Assembly (NCBI GenBank): GCA_963556195.1
Contig: OY744532.1
Location: 76,111,313-76,175,312, forward strand
Direction: 5' to 3'
DNA length: 64,000 nt
Source of the DNA: Sepiola atlantica
Taxonomy: Eukaryota > Mollusca > Cephalopoda > Sepiida > Sepiolidae
Shown: positions 11,440-23,240 of the stretch, piece after piece
Numbering within the stretch: position 1 is the stretch's first letter
Layout of the letters: each line of letters starts with the position of its first letter
The notes under the pieces: generated by a model
Told to the model about the DNA's origin: nothing
The model's database searches: none
What the model saw: only the letters and a program-made list of their open reading frames with translations
Position numbers and translations under genes: made by a program

Positions 11440-11491
11440 ATTTAGTCTGATGATTTTCACCGGGAATGAAACATGGACGCCTCTGTGTAGC
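11440..11491 (+). ncRNA. Hammerhead-ribozyme-like motif (degenerate)
   Basis: The catalytic-core strings CTGATGA (11447-11453) and GAAAC (11468-11472) appear in order with the right spacing. Stem II would be TTTC/GGAA-type (with wobbles) closed by a U.U mismatch. Stem III pairs ACATGG (11471-11476) with CTGTGT (11483-11488, two wobbles), followed by A at the expected cleavage position (11489). Stem I is weak (AGT/GCT), and its 5' side abuts a (TA)n tract. Hammerheads are known in Penelope-like elements and retrozymes of animals. This copy may be inactive or a chance match. Confidence 0.35.
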
Positions 11492-11499
11492 TTACTTGC

Positions 11500-12373
11500 C
11501 ATAAATATATTTTCATACTACTACTCTACATTTCTATATTTATAAATTTAGCTATATTTATTTATCTATATATGTACATCATAATCTCCTAAAATAATGA
11601 ACGGATCATTATGAATTTTGGAATATATATTCTAAAATATATGGTCAGTAACATGGCCACATTATTTTATTTTGTAAATGAGGGGGGGGGGGCGCATATA
11701 TATATATATATGAACTTTTTTATTTTCATTTATTTATTTTTTTAATAAACCAATCATTACAGATTTTGGAATATATAATCTCGACAACCCGGTGAGTAAC
11801 ATGGGCACATTATTTTATTTTGTAAACTTTACAATGTAATCGTGCGCCCAACCTAAAAAAACTTTTAAAATAAGTTAGATACAAAAACTTGAATTGAGAA
11901 AAGAATTGCTCTACATCAAATTCTGAGTTATATTCAGTAATACATTTTTAAAAGGGTCGATGCACATGCATGAGCATCAATAATATCTATCTGCTTCGTA
12001 AAATCCTAAACTATTAAACTTATGAATTATTGAATATGTATTCTAGGCAACAGGGTATGTAATGTGGGCACATTATTTATTTTTTTAAAACTCTACCAAA
12101 ACCGTACCATACCCCCAAATAAAGAAATAAAGCATTAAAATTTTTAATTAATGCTATATTTATTGCTTATACCTGTCATATATATATATATATGCACACA
12201 CTAATATATATATAATTCCCGAAACAGTTTTTCATGGTAAACAACTGATGATCCCTTAAAATAGTGTTAGAAACTAACTAATATAATAACTGTAAAAAAT
12301 AAATTGACTTACATGAGTGATTTTCCACTGGAAGACTTTAGACTATAAGTTTGTTTTTTTTTGTTTTTTTTTA

Positions 12374-12404
<31 letters not shown>

Positions 12405-12600
12405 ATATAGTTTTAATGGTTGAGAAACTTCCGAGACTATATATATATATATATTAGTGTGTGTATTTAGGCAGCATGGTTTCATTTAGACAAACGTTGT
12501 TGTAAAGCACGGAATGTTTTTATTTAGTTAGTCTTTTTTTGATCTTCTTGATTTTTCGGATAATCCTTCTTATATTCCTGTCGGATGTAGGCTCCGTAGG
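11500..12600. other. AT-rich intergenic sequence with short Helitron-like pieces and microsatellites
   Basis: GATCATTATGAATTTTGGAA recurs at 11605, with a diverged relative near 11753. (TA)n tracts lie at 11698-11711, 12179-12192, 12374-12391 and 12439-12454, and an 8-G run near 11683. No gene. Confidence 0.5.
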
Positions 12601-12605
12601 TGGTT

Positions 12606-12631
12606 TTTTTTTTTTTTTTTTTTTTTTTTTT
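12606..12631 (+). repeat. Poly-T tract, about 26 T
   Basis: A homopolymer run, possibly the A-tail of a minus-strand retroposon. No body was recognised. Confidence 0.8.
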
Positions 12632-12810
12632 CCATTTTTTCCGAGTACTTTTGACTGACTCTCTCAATCGTCTTCAGGCGGAAGGTTAGACTTGCTTAGT
12701 CAGGTCTTCTAAGTTCGAACGTTGCAGTAATTTATACCTTTTTAAAAGTATGTATGGATGATGAGATTTCGTATTCGGAACGTGATCATGTGTTAGGCGC
12801 GTGGCTAATT

Positions 12811-12907
12811 AAAATTTACAATATTTGAAATTTACAATATTTAAAATTTACAATATTTAGAATTTACAATATTTGAAATTTACAATATTTAAAATTTACA
12901 ATATTTT
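12811..12907 (+). repeat. 16-bp tandem repeat (AAATTTACAATATTTG)
   Basis: About six head-to-tail units of AAATTTACAATATTT plus A or G, ending in a T run. Confidence 0.9.
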
Positions 12908-13401
<494 letters not shown>

Positions 13402-13642
13402 TGTGTGTGTGTTTATGTATATGTATTCAGAGAAGTCTCTGAATAATAGCATTTAAATCAAGGTTTGAAATGAAAAACTTCCAAAGAACATGAATTTTAC
13501 ATACGTTTCAAGAGGAATAACTTTAAAAGTCATCCCCTCTCATTAGAGAGGATGAATATTGAGCTTTCACAGCAATTTGGAATTGATTTGTAGAGTTAAT
13601 TCTGAATGCGATTTTCTTATACAAATTTGACTTTAACTATAT

Positions 13643-14105
13643 AAAATTTGGGTGCTTATGCATATCAGCCCTGACATTGAAACATTTAAAGAATGTATAA
13701 ACGTTATTATGTACTTACGTGTTAGCTGAAAATAAGATTGTGCAGAAAAAATTACGCAAATTCATCCAGTAGTTATTTAATTATAAATAAAAAACGATTT
13801 TAACGATGTTATCACTCGGTAGATATTTCCACCATTTTGTATCTTAGATTTTCCAGTGGTAAAGGACGATAACTCTTATTTTCACGATTTCGGGGTTTGG
13901 GGTCTCCATTGTTTACAAAAATGTCAAAATGTACGTAAAATCATTTTTTTTCTTTTTCTTATATTTAAATAACTACTGGATGAATTTGCGTAATTTTTTC
14001 TGCACAATCTTATTTTCAGCTAACATGTAAGTACATAATAAAGTTTATACATTCTTTAAATATTTCAATGTCAGGGCTGATATGCATAAGTACCAAAATT
14101 TGTTT
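13643..14105. mobile_element. Palindromic MITE, family A (long arms)
   Basis: Left arm 13643-13785 and right arm 13965-14105 are inverted copies over about 135 bp, e.g. GCATATCAGCCCTGACATTG with CAATGTCAGGGCTGATATGC, and CATCCAGTAGTTATTTAA with its complement. A diverged copy lies at 63010-63355. No coding capacity. The class is unknown. Confidence 0.75.
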
Positions 14106-14415
14106 TATATTGTTATTTCTCTCTCTCTCTCTCTCTCTGGTCACAATCTTGAATAATGGTTTCGATTTCTTCTGGCGCGTAGTCGTAGATGTTCGACAGA
14201 GCTTCGATCCCTCCCCCCCCCCGAAAAACATTCACAGCAAGAACTTTCTTAGCTACAAGCACAACAAATAACTTTCCTTTTTCTCTCTCTCTGTACCTAA
14301 AACCTAAACAGAACTTCCATGAACAAAGTTTTTTTTTTCCTGTGGGAAAAAATACCATGAGTCTGCTTCCCAACCGACTACAACATGGTCGTCTTCAAGT
14401 CTAATGTAAACAAGG
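14106..14415. other. (CT)n tracts and C-run, no gene
   Basis: (CT)n at 14120-14139 and 14281-14291 and a C run at 14212-14221. The overlapping frames on both strands translate these low-complexity runs. Confidence 0.5.
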
Positions 14416-14660
14416 AGAGTAGAAAATGGACATTAAGTTTACTTATGGCAGCCTCGTAACTCTCGCTTCCCTTATTTTATCCTCACATTCTATAAGCGAT
14501 GTTTCTGACAAAGGGGGAAGAATTGCTGTTTTCTGGGTCGGAATCTATCCATCTAACACTTATCATTGGCTAGTTTTTGACCTTGAAGTAGTATTTTTTT
14601 TAGCTCTTTACATCAAGTGGCTTCATGCCTTGTCTGGAGCGATTTCCATAAAAAAAAAAC
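14416..14660 (+). repeat. SINE of the 'CATCAAGTGGC' tail family, copy 2
   Basis: Same layout as the copy at 3711: GTAGAAAATGGAC start, TTTCTGACAAAGGGGGAA, CTTTACATCAAGTGGCTTC tail and a terminal A run (about 9 A). The 90-codon frame at 14426-14698 is this SINE in translation, not a gene. Confidence 0.75.
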
Positions 14661-14943
14661 TTGTTGAGCCGTTCTCTTGGATGTTCAATTCCTCTTAAGT
14701 AATCTTCTGCCCATTCCACCTATTTGATTCCAAATCCTCTCGTGGTGTTCATCATTCAACTGAAAATCTCTTTAACCCTTATCCTTGAGTGGTGACCCAG
14801 TAAAAAAAATTTAATTTTAAAGTAGGTGTACATTTAGTGATTAGATTTAAAAATGATGCTTTTTTACATCTATTTTTTTTTTACAATTAATTTGATACTT
14901 TCTTAGAATAAAGCTTGGATGTTTTGTGTTTTTTTTTTTTTAA
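14661..14943. other. Spacer between inverted SINE copies
   Basis: T-rich runs only. Together with the flanking opposite-orientation SINEs it forms a large imperfect foldback. Confidence 0.5.
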
Positions 14944-15133
14944 GGAAGTCGCTCCAGACAAGGCATGAAGCCACTTGATGTTAGGAGCTGAAAAAAAACT
15001 ACTACTTCAAGGTAAAAAAAACTAGCCAACGATAAGTGCTAGATGGATAGATTCCGACTCAGAAAACAGCAATTATTCCCCCTTTGTCAGAAACATCGCT
15101 CACGAAATGTGAGGACTAAAGGACAAAATAAAT
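14944..15133 (-). repeat. SINE of the 'CATCAAGTGGC' tail family, copy 3
   Basis: Reverse-oriented and lacking the A-run end: CGCTCCAGACAAGGCATGAA through CTAAAGGACAAAATAA. It is in inverted orientation to copy 2 about 280 bp away. Confidence 0.7.
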
Positions 15134-15421
15134 GTTTCCAACACTGTGCCAAACACAAGCTAGTTACATCAGGTAACACAATAAAATTCTTTAGAAAAGT
15201 GTTGTGAGGTGATGAGTCGTCATTTTTAATATCGAATAACTTTGCATGTGGAAAGAAAGGAAGAAAAAGACAAGGAGATTGTCACTTTTCAGGTCAATTT
15301 TAGTTTATCAATACAAAAATCATTATAAAAATTCAAGATGGCTGACAAAGGCGGCTAACTTGATCAAAAAGTCAATCTATTTATAAAAGAATTAATTTTC
15401 ATGTGTAGCAAACACGCATTT

Positions 15422-15787
15422 GATTTGTAGAATTTGGTATATTCAGACTACTGTTCTCATCTTGGGTGTTATTATCACAACGGCCGATGTAACCTCTGAC
15501 CTTCTTCAGGTGTACCTTGTCGAACTCGGGAATCTTTCTGTCGAACTTGGGAATTACTGAAGACTTCTTCCCAGTCATGGCAGATGGAACGAGAGCATGC
15601 TACTCCCGTGGATTTAATAAAGGGTTCCGTTCGAAATTCCGTCCAGATTCCTGAGTTCGACAGAAATATTCCTGAGTTCGACAAGGTACACCAAAAGAAG
15701 GTCGGAGGTTACATCGGCCGAAATGTTGTGATAAAAAACACTGAAGATGAGAACAGTAGTCCGAATATACCAAATTCTACAAATAAT
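15422..15787. mobile_element. Palindromic element, 'CGATGTAACCTC' family
   Basis: Arms of about 95 bp: TTTGTAGAATTTGGTATATT at the left and AATATACCAAATTCTACAAA at the right, with CGGCCGATGTAACCTCTGAC matching GTCGGAGGTTACATCGGCCG. Relatives lie at 57135-57390 (palindrome) and 46525-46620 (half). The 69- and 81-codon frames on the two strands are the two faces of the palindrome. Confidence 0.75.
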
Positions 15788-16744
15788 CAACCCTCATCTC
15801 AAAAATTCCGAAACATAATACCCATTTGACGTACATTTGTTTTCTTGAGAAAACTACCCTTTTTTTTTTTTATTTGCATATTTAAGCTTAACAATCAAAC
15901 TAAAACTTATCGATTATCTTTTCAGATTTCAGATTTAATATTTGAAACTGACCTATCGTAAACGTGCTAACCGATTTCTTCGTTGAGTGTTTATCATGAA
16001 ATTAATTTTTCTTTTAGTAAGCTTAAACATTCTATTTCTTTGTGATTCAAAGAATTAGAAGTAGATGGAGTAAGTTCAAGGAACTTCTGACAGGTAACGA
16101 TGGCTAAGTGGTTAACGGCATGGACTGACAACTTAGATGTGCCAAGTTAAAATACAGTTCGTCCCATAGAAACACTTTCACTTAGGATGTAAGCAACCTT
16201 CAGAATTCTAACTATACATATATCAAGGAAACCAAAGCCGACAATAGAATCATCTGATACATACGAAATGAATGAATGAATGAATGACCATGAGTAATTC
16301 AATTAAACTTTTTTTAATGGGGGGGGGGGGGGGCGCATAAACCGGCAACATTACATTGGGAACCTACTAATTACTTAATTGAGATTAAATAACATATAAA
16401 TAAATTTGATGAAGAGACTGCGATTCAAACACACCATGTCTTCAGTAGGTTCGTCAACGTTAATAGATCTGAAATATTATTCTCATAGCTTGTGTATATC
16501 GTCATTCAAAATCACCTAAACAGCATAGGTTTTTTGCAATTTACATAATTTGTTTTAGACTTCTAATAAATTAATATTTACAAATAAACACTTATATTTC
16601 GTCATTAAAACTTCTGCCATTACTAAGCAGCAGAGCGTTATCACTGTCGACTAAGGGAAGAATCTATCAGGCATGTGTACGTAGTGTGTGATTATGAAGT
16701 GCAATTGGATATTTTCCCCTTCAATGCATTAATAACATAATTTG
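15788..16744. repeat. AT-rich sequence with a tRNA-like SINE head (16088-16175)
   Basis: At 16092-16115 there is an A-box-like ATGGCTAAGTGGTTAACGGC and at about 16155 a degenerate B-box (AGTTCGTCCC). (GAAT)n is at 16268-16285 and a run of 16 G at 16319-16333. Nothing else was recognised. Confidence 0.4.
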
Positions 16745-17300
16745 GATTCTATGTTATGCTGACTGCATGCATTCTGACTGATTTCTCTGTGCCTACAACT
16801 TGTTTTTGGCCTTTTGGCTAAGATCAAAGTGTAGTATCTGTTCCGATGGATACTGCACCCCATAGACTGGTATTGTCTTGGCCTTCGGGGCTTGATTTAT
16901 GCCGGTCTATGGGTCTGTCCTGTGCAGTTCTAGGAGGTCCACCCTTCCAGGCTTCGCCTCCCCTCTTTGGGGAGGAGTAAGTTTATTGCTTACTGGCTGT
17001 GGCGCCCCTACTGGGGAATGCCGACGGGGCTGCCCAGGTAATTTTTAAACCCCACTTTCCCGACCCGACCTTGGGTCACATCCTACTTGTGGGAGTAAGA
17101 TAAAAACTGGCCTTGTGCCTAACTCCTGGATTGGAGTAAATCAATACACTGTGTTTAAGAGATTCACAGAACGGGCAATTTCTCTCTCCCTTAGTATGAG
17201 ATGCCATTGTCTTGATCCATGGTCAGACGGTTTTATTCTGTTGTTGTGTCTGACTTGTGATGGTGTCAAGCAAGCTGTAATAAATGGTTGCATACACAAC
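16745..17300 (+). repeat. Dispersed repeat interrupted by the U2-headed SINE
   Basis: 16745-16802 and 17143-17300 together align by eye with the uninterrupted relative at 17450-17672: CATGC.TTC.GACTGATT, then ATTCACAGAA, then the AATAAAT end. The interruption is the SINE at 16803-17142. The class is unknown. Confidence 0.55.
16803..17142 (+). repeat. SINE with U2 snRNA-derived head
   Basis: 16808-16843 reads GGCCTTTTGGCTAAGATCAA, one extra A, then GTGTAGTATCTGTTC. This is the 5' part of U2 snRNA, including the GUAGUA branch-site recognition sequence. After that it leaves U2 completely. The 3' part (GGCGCCCCTACTGGGGAATG, GACCCGACCTTGGGTCACAT, CTTGTGCCTAACTCCTGG, GGAGTAAAT) recurs without the U2 head at 29262-29456 and, reversed, at 42975-43105. 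U2 lacks this body, so it is a SINE and not a U2 gene. SINEs with snRNA heads are known (SINEU), but rare. Confidence 0.75.
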
Positions 17301-17336
17301 TACAAAGATATATTTATGTTTTTAAAAATATGGAAC

Positions 17337-17350
17337 GGGGGGGGGGGGGG
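17337..17350 (+). repeat. Poly-G tract, about 14 G
   Basis: Homopolymer run after the interrupted repeat. Confidence 0.9.
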
Positions 17351-17449
17351 CACGGAAAATAATAAGTAGTAAAAATTTGCCCCAAACTTTCAAACTTAAA
17401 GTTATTAAAAGATAAGAAAAATATTTTACATTTATATTGGTAACTTATA

Positions 17450-17672
17450 TTGTGGCCCTATGCTGGGTTGACCACATGCGTTCGGACTGATTGCCCTGTC
17501 AATCGTTTTGCAACCACGCTGTATTGAAAAAATCCACAGAATTTTGGAGTCGATACCAATTAATCAGACTTGGGTAGTTTCTCCTTTCCTTGGTCTGAGA
17601 AAGAATTGTTGTGATATAGGTCAGTTTTTTAGTTGTGTTGCATATAACTGGAATAAATCTTTGCATATAAAA
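17450..17672 (+). repeat. Second copy of the dispersed repeat of 16745-17300
   Basis: Uninterrupted diverged copy: CACATGCGTTCGGACTGATT, TCCACAGAATTTTGG, ending GGAATAAATCTTTGCATA. It shows what the locus at 16.75 kb looked like before the SINE arrived. Confidence 0.5.
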
Positions 17673-18900
17673 ATGTCTGTCATTTTTTGTCTGTAAATAT
17701 ATACTTTATTATAATTTAATTAACTTTATTATAACTAAACTAACACTGTGGATCCATTCCTTAACTAAATTATGAGACAATCTTAAAACCTTGTTTTACA
17801 TCCTTCTTCGTTCAGTTCCATTCAATAAGTGTCTCTAACTACATAAATATCTCTCATCCAAAAACGCATTTACATCAAATGATTAATCTAAATCAATCAG
17901 ATATCCCTGAACCAGGGGTGAACTCGTGAAGAACATTTTCACCCCTTTTCTTTGATTGGGGAGCCAATCAAAAATAATCCGTCACAACTTTTAAAGGACA
18001 AATCTTCAAATTTCTGTTGCCCCGAAAATGTATACACCTAACAACAGTGAAAAGGAAAGAGTAAGCTAAACAAATAGAGAAAGAAAGAGAGTAACTTATA
18101 CCAGCTAGTAACTTTTACGGTCGTCCGCATCACATTTCTGCTCCCACACAGTCTCACACCAATTACGTGTCATATATATATGTATATATATATATAATAT
18201 ATATAATTATTTTCGTTTAATTTTTCCTTACTTTTGATATTTATTTGACTTCATTTCTTCATTACTTTTGTAAATTTCTGCTGCCGCCTCGAAAATGTAT
18301 ACACCTCACAACCTACAAACGGTGTCCCGAGATTCACGCATGACCTTTTTAAAAGTTCATAAATAAAAATGACTTTTCAGTATTGTTTTGATAATTCAAC
18401 CTAAGTTATCTAGAATTATACATGCCTAACACATCGGGTGTCTTCTCTATGTCACTTTTGTGCGATGAATATCACTTTTGACAATATTATAATCAAAATT
18501 CACACCTGAAACAATCAGTTTCAAATAAAAAGACTCAAATTAATATTTTTCATCACCTTCCAGTCAAAAGAGTGTAGTCCCCACTTTCTTTTAATACATT
18601 ACTTCCATAATTAATTTAAGTTAATTTTAATTAATCAAATTAATATCACGAATGACCTTTGACACCAATCACGGTGTCATACCAACCTTCGTCATTTCTG
18701 TGTGTTTTGCAAATTTCAGAACAAATATCAATCAAATCAAATTTGTGATATAGATGTTGCCAACATACTGATGATCGCCAACATCATAGGCCCTATTATA
18801 GTCCTAACCAATGTTATATAATCTTTTGTCTGAATAAATATATATTTGTTAATTTTTATATAGATAATAATAAAACTCTTAGAAACCAAATTATATGGTA
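17673..18900. other. AT-rich intergenic sequence, no gene recognised
   Basis: CCCGAAAATGTATACACCT near 18019 and TCGAAAATGTATACACCTCA near 18288 are a local duplication of a short block. (TA)n around 18173-18206. No other structure was seen. Confidence 0.45.
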
Positions 18901-19745
18901 AAAACCTGATGAAAGGAATAAATACTTGAACAGTATCACTAATAAGATACTCTGGACCCTTCGTAGAGTAGACAAAATAATAACCTAGGCATCTGGATCA
19001 GAAGACTAGGAAACTAATGAGCATGCACAATACACTACACCTGAAAGACGTGAAGGGTTTGTGAGGATGGAAAAACTAAGGGGAGGAGCATCATCGAGAT
19101 CTCCACTGGAAGGACATGAAGAATATTATAATACTTAGGCGGCTTCTAGTCTATCAAATTCCAAAGAAAGTAAACGGCTGTTAAGAGCGAGAATTCTATT
19201 GTAAACAGCCGTTGCGAGAACATTAAGTGATTTGCAACAATGATCAAAAGAAGCTGTGAGTACCAGAGATCGGAGGAAACTTGTTGTCACTCATATCACA
19301 GGGAACACCATTTGTTTAGCCAATGAGCGACCACTGGAAATAACGTGTGTGAACTTCTAGTGAGTAAGAAGAAATAATGATAATAATGCCACTACTTCCA
19401 CCACCACTCCTTAAAACAACTTGAGAAAAGATGGAAAGAACTAAGAGGTGTAACAGCATCCAGATTACGAATGGAATGGAAAGTTCTGGAATATTGAGTA
19501 GATGTACTGTCATTCGGATTCCAGCAAATTCCACCGATTGTTATTAACTAGCAATCACTGGTAATAATGGGTGTAAGAACTCCAAGTAAGTTACAATAAT
19601 AATGGAATGAAACGAAGAGTATTGAGGAGACTTACTGTCAGTTAGATTCTATAGAAATCAACGGTCGTTATCAACGAGAATCCACTGGTAACTGCAAGTG
19701 TGAGCACTCCAAGTTAGTTAATAATGCCATGTTAGCATTTGATTT
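18901..19745. repeat. Degenerate tandem repeat region
   Basis: Blocks such as CACTGGTAATAATGGGTGT...AACTCCAAGTAAGTTA, CACTGGAAATAACGTGTGTG...CTAGTGAGTAA and CACTGGTAACTGCAAGTGTG...CTCCAAGTTAGTTA recur at 19335, 19555 and 19690. GTCATTCGGATTC and GTCAGTTAGATTC recur before them. The array has a loose period of about 140-200 bp. Confidence 0.5.
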
Positions 19746-20053
19746 AGTAATGTTTAATAAACAAATGCGAGGGATGTAATTTTAAAGATAATAGGTAAAC
19801 ATTACTTTTGGTAACAATTTATTTTAAAAAAAAATAGAGTTGATAAATGATTTTTAAAAATATAGTTTGGATAATGATTTTTTTAAAAAGCAATAGTATT
19901 GGTAAATTAGTCAAAAGCAATTTATTTTCGTGTACTTAGTTATTTTGGTTTAAAAATTTAATAGAAGATATAAGCTTGCAAAGTTACCGTAAATATTGGT
20001 TGTGAGTAAAATGATAAGCTTACTTCCTGAAAACACGTTTTTTTTTCTATTCA

Positions 20054-20138
20054 CCCTCTGTGGTGAAATCGGTTAACGTACCATAGTTTTATAACTGAGG
20101 AATGCAGAGGTTGTGAGTTCGACCCTCACCCGGGGGCA
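20054..20138 (+). pseudogene. Degenerate tRNA-Ile(UAU)-like gene
   Basis: The D arm (TGGTGAAATCGGTTAACGT), TTTTATAAC anticodon region and T arm (GGTTGTGAGTTCGACCCTCAC) follow the eukaryotic tRNA-Ile(UAU) pattern, including extra bases after the anticodon where that gene normally has an intron. The T arm pairs perfectly, but the anticodon stem has two mismatches and the D stem one. The acceptor stem (CCCTCTG/CCGGGGG) pairs at 6 of 7 with wobbles. A T run follows, as for a Pol III terminator. A pseudogene is more likely than a working tRNA. Confidence 0.5.
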
Positions 20139-20270
20139 CAGCATTTTTTTTATATCTACCTACTAGCTACATTAAGTATATAACTTCATTCATGCTTATC
20201 AGCTATATTTTGAAAATAAACAAAGATTTGCTTCTAATTTTATTGATGGAGTCTTCATCATTAGTAGAAA

Positions 20271-22068
20271 TTACATACACCAATTTAACATAATTACATA
20301 CACCAGTTAAATATAATTACATACATCAATTAAATATAATTACATACACCAGTTAAACATAATTACATACATCAATTAAATATAATTACATACATTAGTT
20401 AAATATAATTACATACATCAATTAAATATAATTACATACATGAGTTAAATATAATTACATGCACCAATTAAACATAATTACATACACCAGTTAAATATAA
20501 TTACATACATCAATTAAATATAATTACATGCACCAATTAAACATAATTATATACATCAATTAAATATAATTACATACATTAGTTAAATATAATTACATAC
20601 ATTAGTTAAATATAATTACATACATCAATCAAATATAATTACATACACCAGTTAAACATAATTACATACATCAATTAAATATAATTACATACACCAGTTA
20701 AACATAATTACATACATCAATTAAATATAATTACATACATTAGTTAAATATAATTACATACATCAATTAAATATAATTACATACACCAGTTAAATATAAT
20801 TACATACATCAATTAAATATAATTACATACACCAGTTAAATATAATTACATACATCAATTAAATATAATTACATACATAAGTTAAACATAATTACATACA
20901 TCAATTAAATATAATTACATACATTAGTTAAACATAATTACATACATCAATTAAATATAATTACATACACCAATTAAACATAATTACATACATCAGTTAA
21001 ATATAATTACATACATTAGTTAAATATAATTACATACATCAATTAAATATAATTACATACACCAGTTAAATATAATTACATACATCAATTAAATATAATT
21101 ACATACAACAGTTAAACATAATTACATACATCAATTAAATATAATTACATACATAAGTTAAACATAATTACATACATCAATTAAATATAATTACATACAT
21201 TAGTTAAATATAATTACATACATCAATTAAATATAATTACATACACCAGTTAAATATAATTACATACATCAATTAAATATAATTACATACACCAGTTAAA
21301 TATAATTACATACATCAATTAAATATAATTACATACACCAGTTAAACATAATTACATACATCAATTAAATATAATTACATACATTAGTTAAATATAATTA
21401 CATACATCAATTAAATATAATTACATACACCAGTTAAATATAATTACATACATCAATTAAATATAATTACATACACCAGTTAAACATAATTACATACATC
21501 AATTAAATATAATTACATACATTAGTTAAATATAATTACATACATCAATTAAATATAATTACATACATCAATTAAATATAATTACATACATTAGTTAAAT
21601 ATAATTACATACATCAATTAAATATAATTACATACACCAATTAAACATAATTACATACATCAGTTAAATATAATTACATACATTAGTTAAATATAATTAC
21701 ATACATCAATTAAATATAATTACATACATTAGTTAAATATAATTACATACATCAATTAAATATAATTACATACACCAATTAAACATAATTACATACATCA
21801 ATTAAATATAATTACATACACCAATTAAACATAATTACATACATCAGTTAAATATAATTACATACACCAGTTAAATATAATTACATACATCAATTAAATA
21901 TAATTACATACACCAGTTAAACATAATTACATACATCAATTAAATATAATTACATACACCAATTAAACATAATTACATACATCAATTAAATATAATTACA
22001 TACACCAATTAAACATAATTACATACATCAGTTAAATATAATTACATACATTAGTTAAATATAATTCT
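20271..22068 (+). repeat. 23-bp minisatellite array, about 78 units
   Basis: Unit ATAATTACATACAYCARTTAAAY repeats with an almost fixed 23-bp period over 1.8 kb. Three main variants (CATCAATTAAAT, CACCAGTTAAAY, CATTAGTTAAAY) alternate, often in pairs, giving a 46-bp higher-order period. It has stop codons in all frames, so it is not coding. Confidence 0.97.
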
Positions 22069-22124
22069 ATGCCAGACGGTATATTTTACAGTAATTTAAA
22101 CTCACAAGGATACAAACTATTTAA

Positions 22125-22262
22125 TTTTAAAGTTAGGTATATGTTTATATATTTCTATGTATAGGATTCACCCTTAAACTAATTAACCTATCATTATGAA
22201 TTTTACAACACAGCGTAAGGGTGGATTATGTGGACTATATTTAGGTTTATGCTAAGAGAAGC
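22125..22262 (+). repeat. Helitron-like repeat, 5' fragment
   Basis: CTATGTATAGGATTCACC...AAACTAATTAACCTATCATT...CTATATTTAGGTTTATGC matches the start of the copy at 10853. Confidence 0.6.
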
Positions 22263-22660
22263 GGGAACCATTTGAAAACATTTCTAGCGTGGCTTCTGGC
22301 TTGGATAGAGTTTCTGACGACAGCCGTCTTTGGAAAGTACCAAACCCCACACTGACAACACATCACTCAATAAATCCCGGGCCTAACTAATTAAGCAACC
22401 ACTGAAGCGTAAGGGGCTACTCTGAGAGGGGTCAGATTTATAAGAGCAGCCTGGGTGAGAAGTTAGGCTGAAAGATATTTGTTCACATTTACAGTTCTAC
22501 ACGGCGGTATGGTCGTTGAAACAGGCAAGCGGTCCGAGGAAAGAAGCTATGAGAGTAGACAATCTTTCGGCAACTAAACACCTCAACAGTGAAGGAGTGT
22601 GATTTTGTTGCTAGTCAGGTGGGTTTCAGATATTTTGTTGATGGGGTAAAGGGAAGTGTA
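22263..22660. other. Unassigned intergenic sequence
   Basis: Less AT-rich than its surroundings, with no frame or repeat that I recognise. Confidence 0.4.
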
Positions 22661-22886
22661 GAAAGTGGACTTTCATTTACTTTCAGCAGCCTCGTAACTC
22701 TCGCTTCCTTTATTTTGTTCTTTCCATGTGCGATGTTTCTGACAAAGGGGAAATAATCGCTGTTTTCTGGGTTGGAATCTAGCACTTATTGTTGGCTAGT
22801 TTTTAACCTTAAAGTATTTTTTTTTTTCAGCTCTTTACATCAAGTTGCTTCATGCCTTGTCTGGAGCAATTTCCATAAAAAAAATA
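22661..22886 (+). repeat. SINE of the 'CATCAAGTGGC' tail family, copy 4
   Basis: GTAGAAAGTGGACTTTCA start, TTCTGACAAAGGGGAAAT, tail TTTACATCAAGTTGC...TTTCCATAAAAAAAA. A minus-strand LINE fragment follows immediately, tail against tail. Confidence 0.7.
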
Positions 22887-23240
22887 TGTGCAGCAGGTTC
22901 ATCGGAGCACATTCCATGGCAGTACTTGTAAAATAAGCACAGGGATGCAACATTGTGGCATTGCAACAGAGGTTGGGGCTTGGCAAACAGTGCAGGACAT
23001 ATTAGGTTAGAAATTCTTTTTTGTACCCTATCTATGAGGGAGAGGTGAGTAGTTGGTGCATCAGGCCAGATGTGGCAGCAATACTCCATATACGGGCGAA
23101 TGGTGGCTTTATAGAGATGTATGATACTGGTTAGTGTGAAAAGTTTTCTAGTCTGGTAGAGGGAGACTACCTTATTTGCGCCATACTTTACTATATCTTC
23201 CATGTACTTATTCCACTTCATGTTACCTGAGAATGTCAAG
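22887..23240 (-). pseudogene. Jockey-like LINE, reverse-transcriptase C-terminal fragment
   Basis: Minus-strand frame encoding FSGNMKWNKYMEDI, LYKATIRPYMEYCCHIW, LIDRVQKRI and HNVASLCLFYKY, the segment after the RT palm in Jockey/CR1-type LINEs. It is homologous to the fragment at 37555-38577 (LYKATIRPCMEYCCHI...KAQKRVDNLI). There are no RT catalytic motifs, and the fragment is truncated at both ends. The last residues of the 129-codon frame come from the reversed SINE. Confidence 0.8.

Noticed and set aside
12247..12280. Second hammerhead-like CTGATGA...GAAAC
   Set aside because: No stem II can be drawn between the two core strings.
16803..16920. Functional U2 snRNA gene
   Set aside because: Identity to U2 stops after about 36 bases; the Sm site and 3' stem-loops are absent.
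20271..22068. CRISPR-like array
   Set aside because: Units are contiguous 23-mers without unique spacers, in a eukaryotic genome: a minisatellite.
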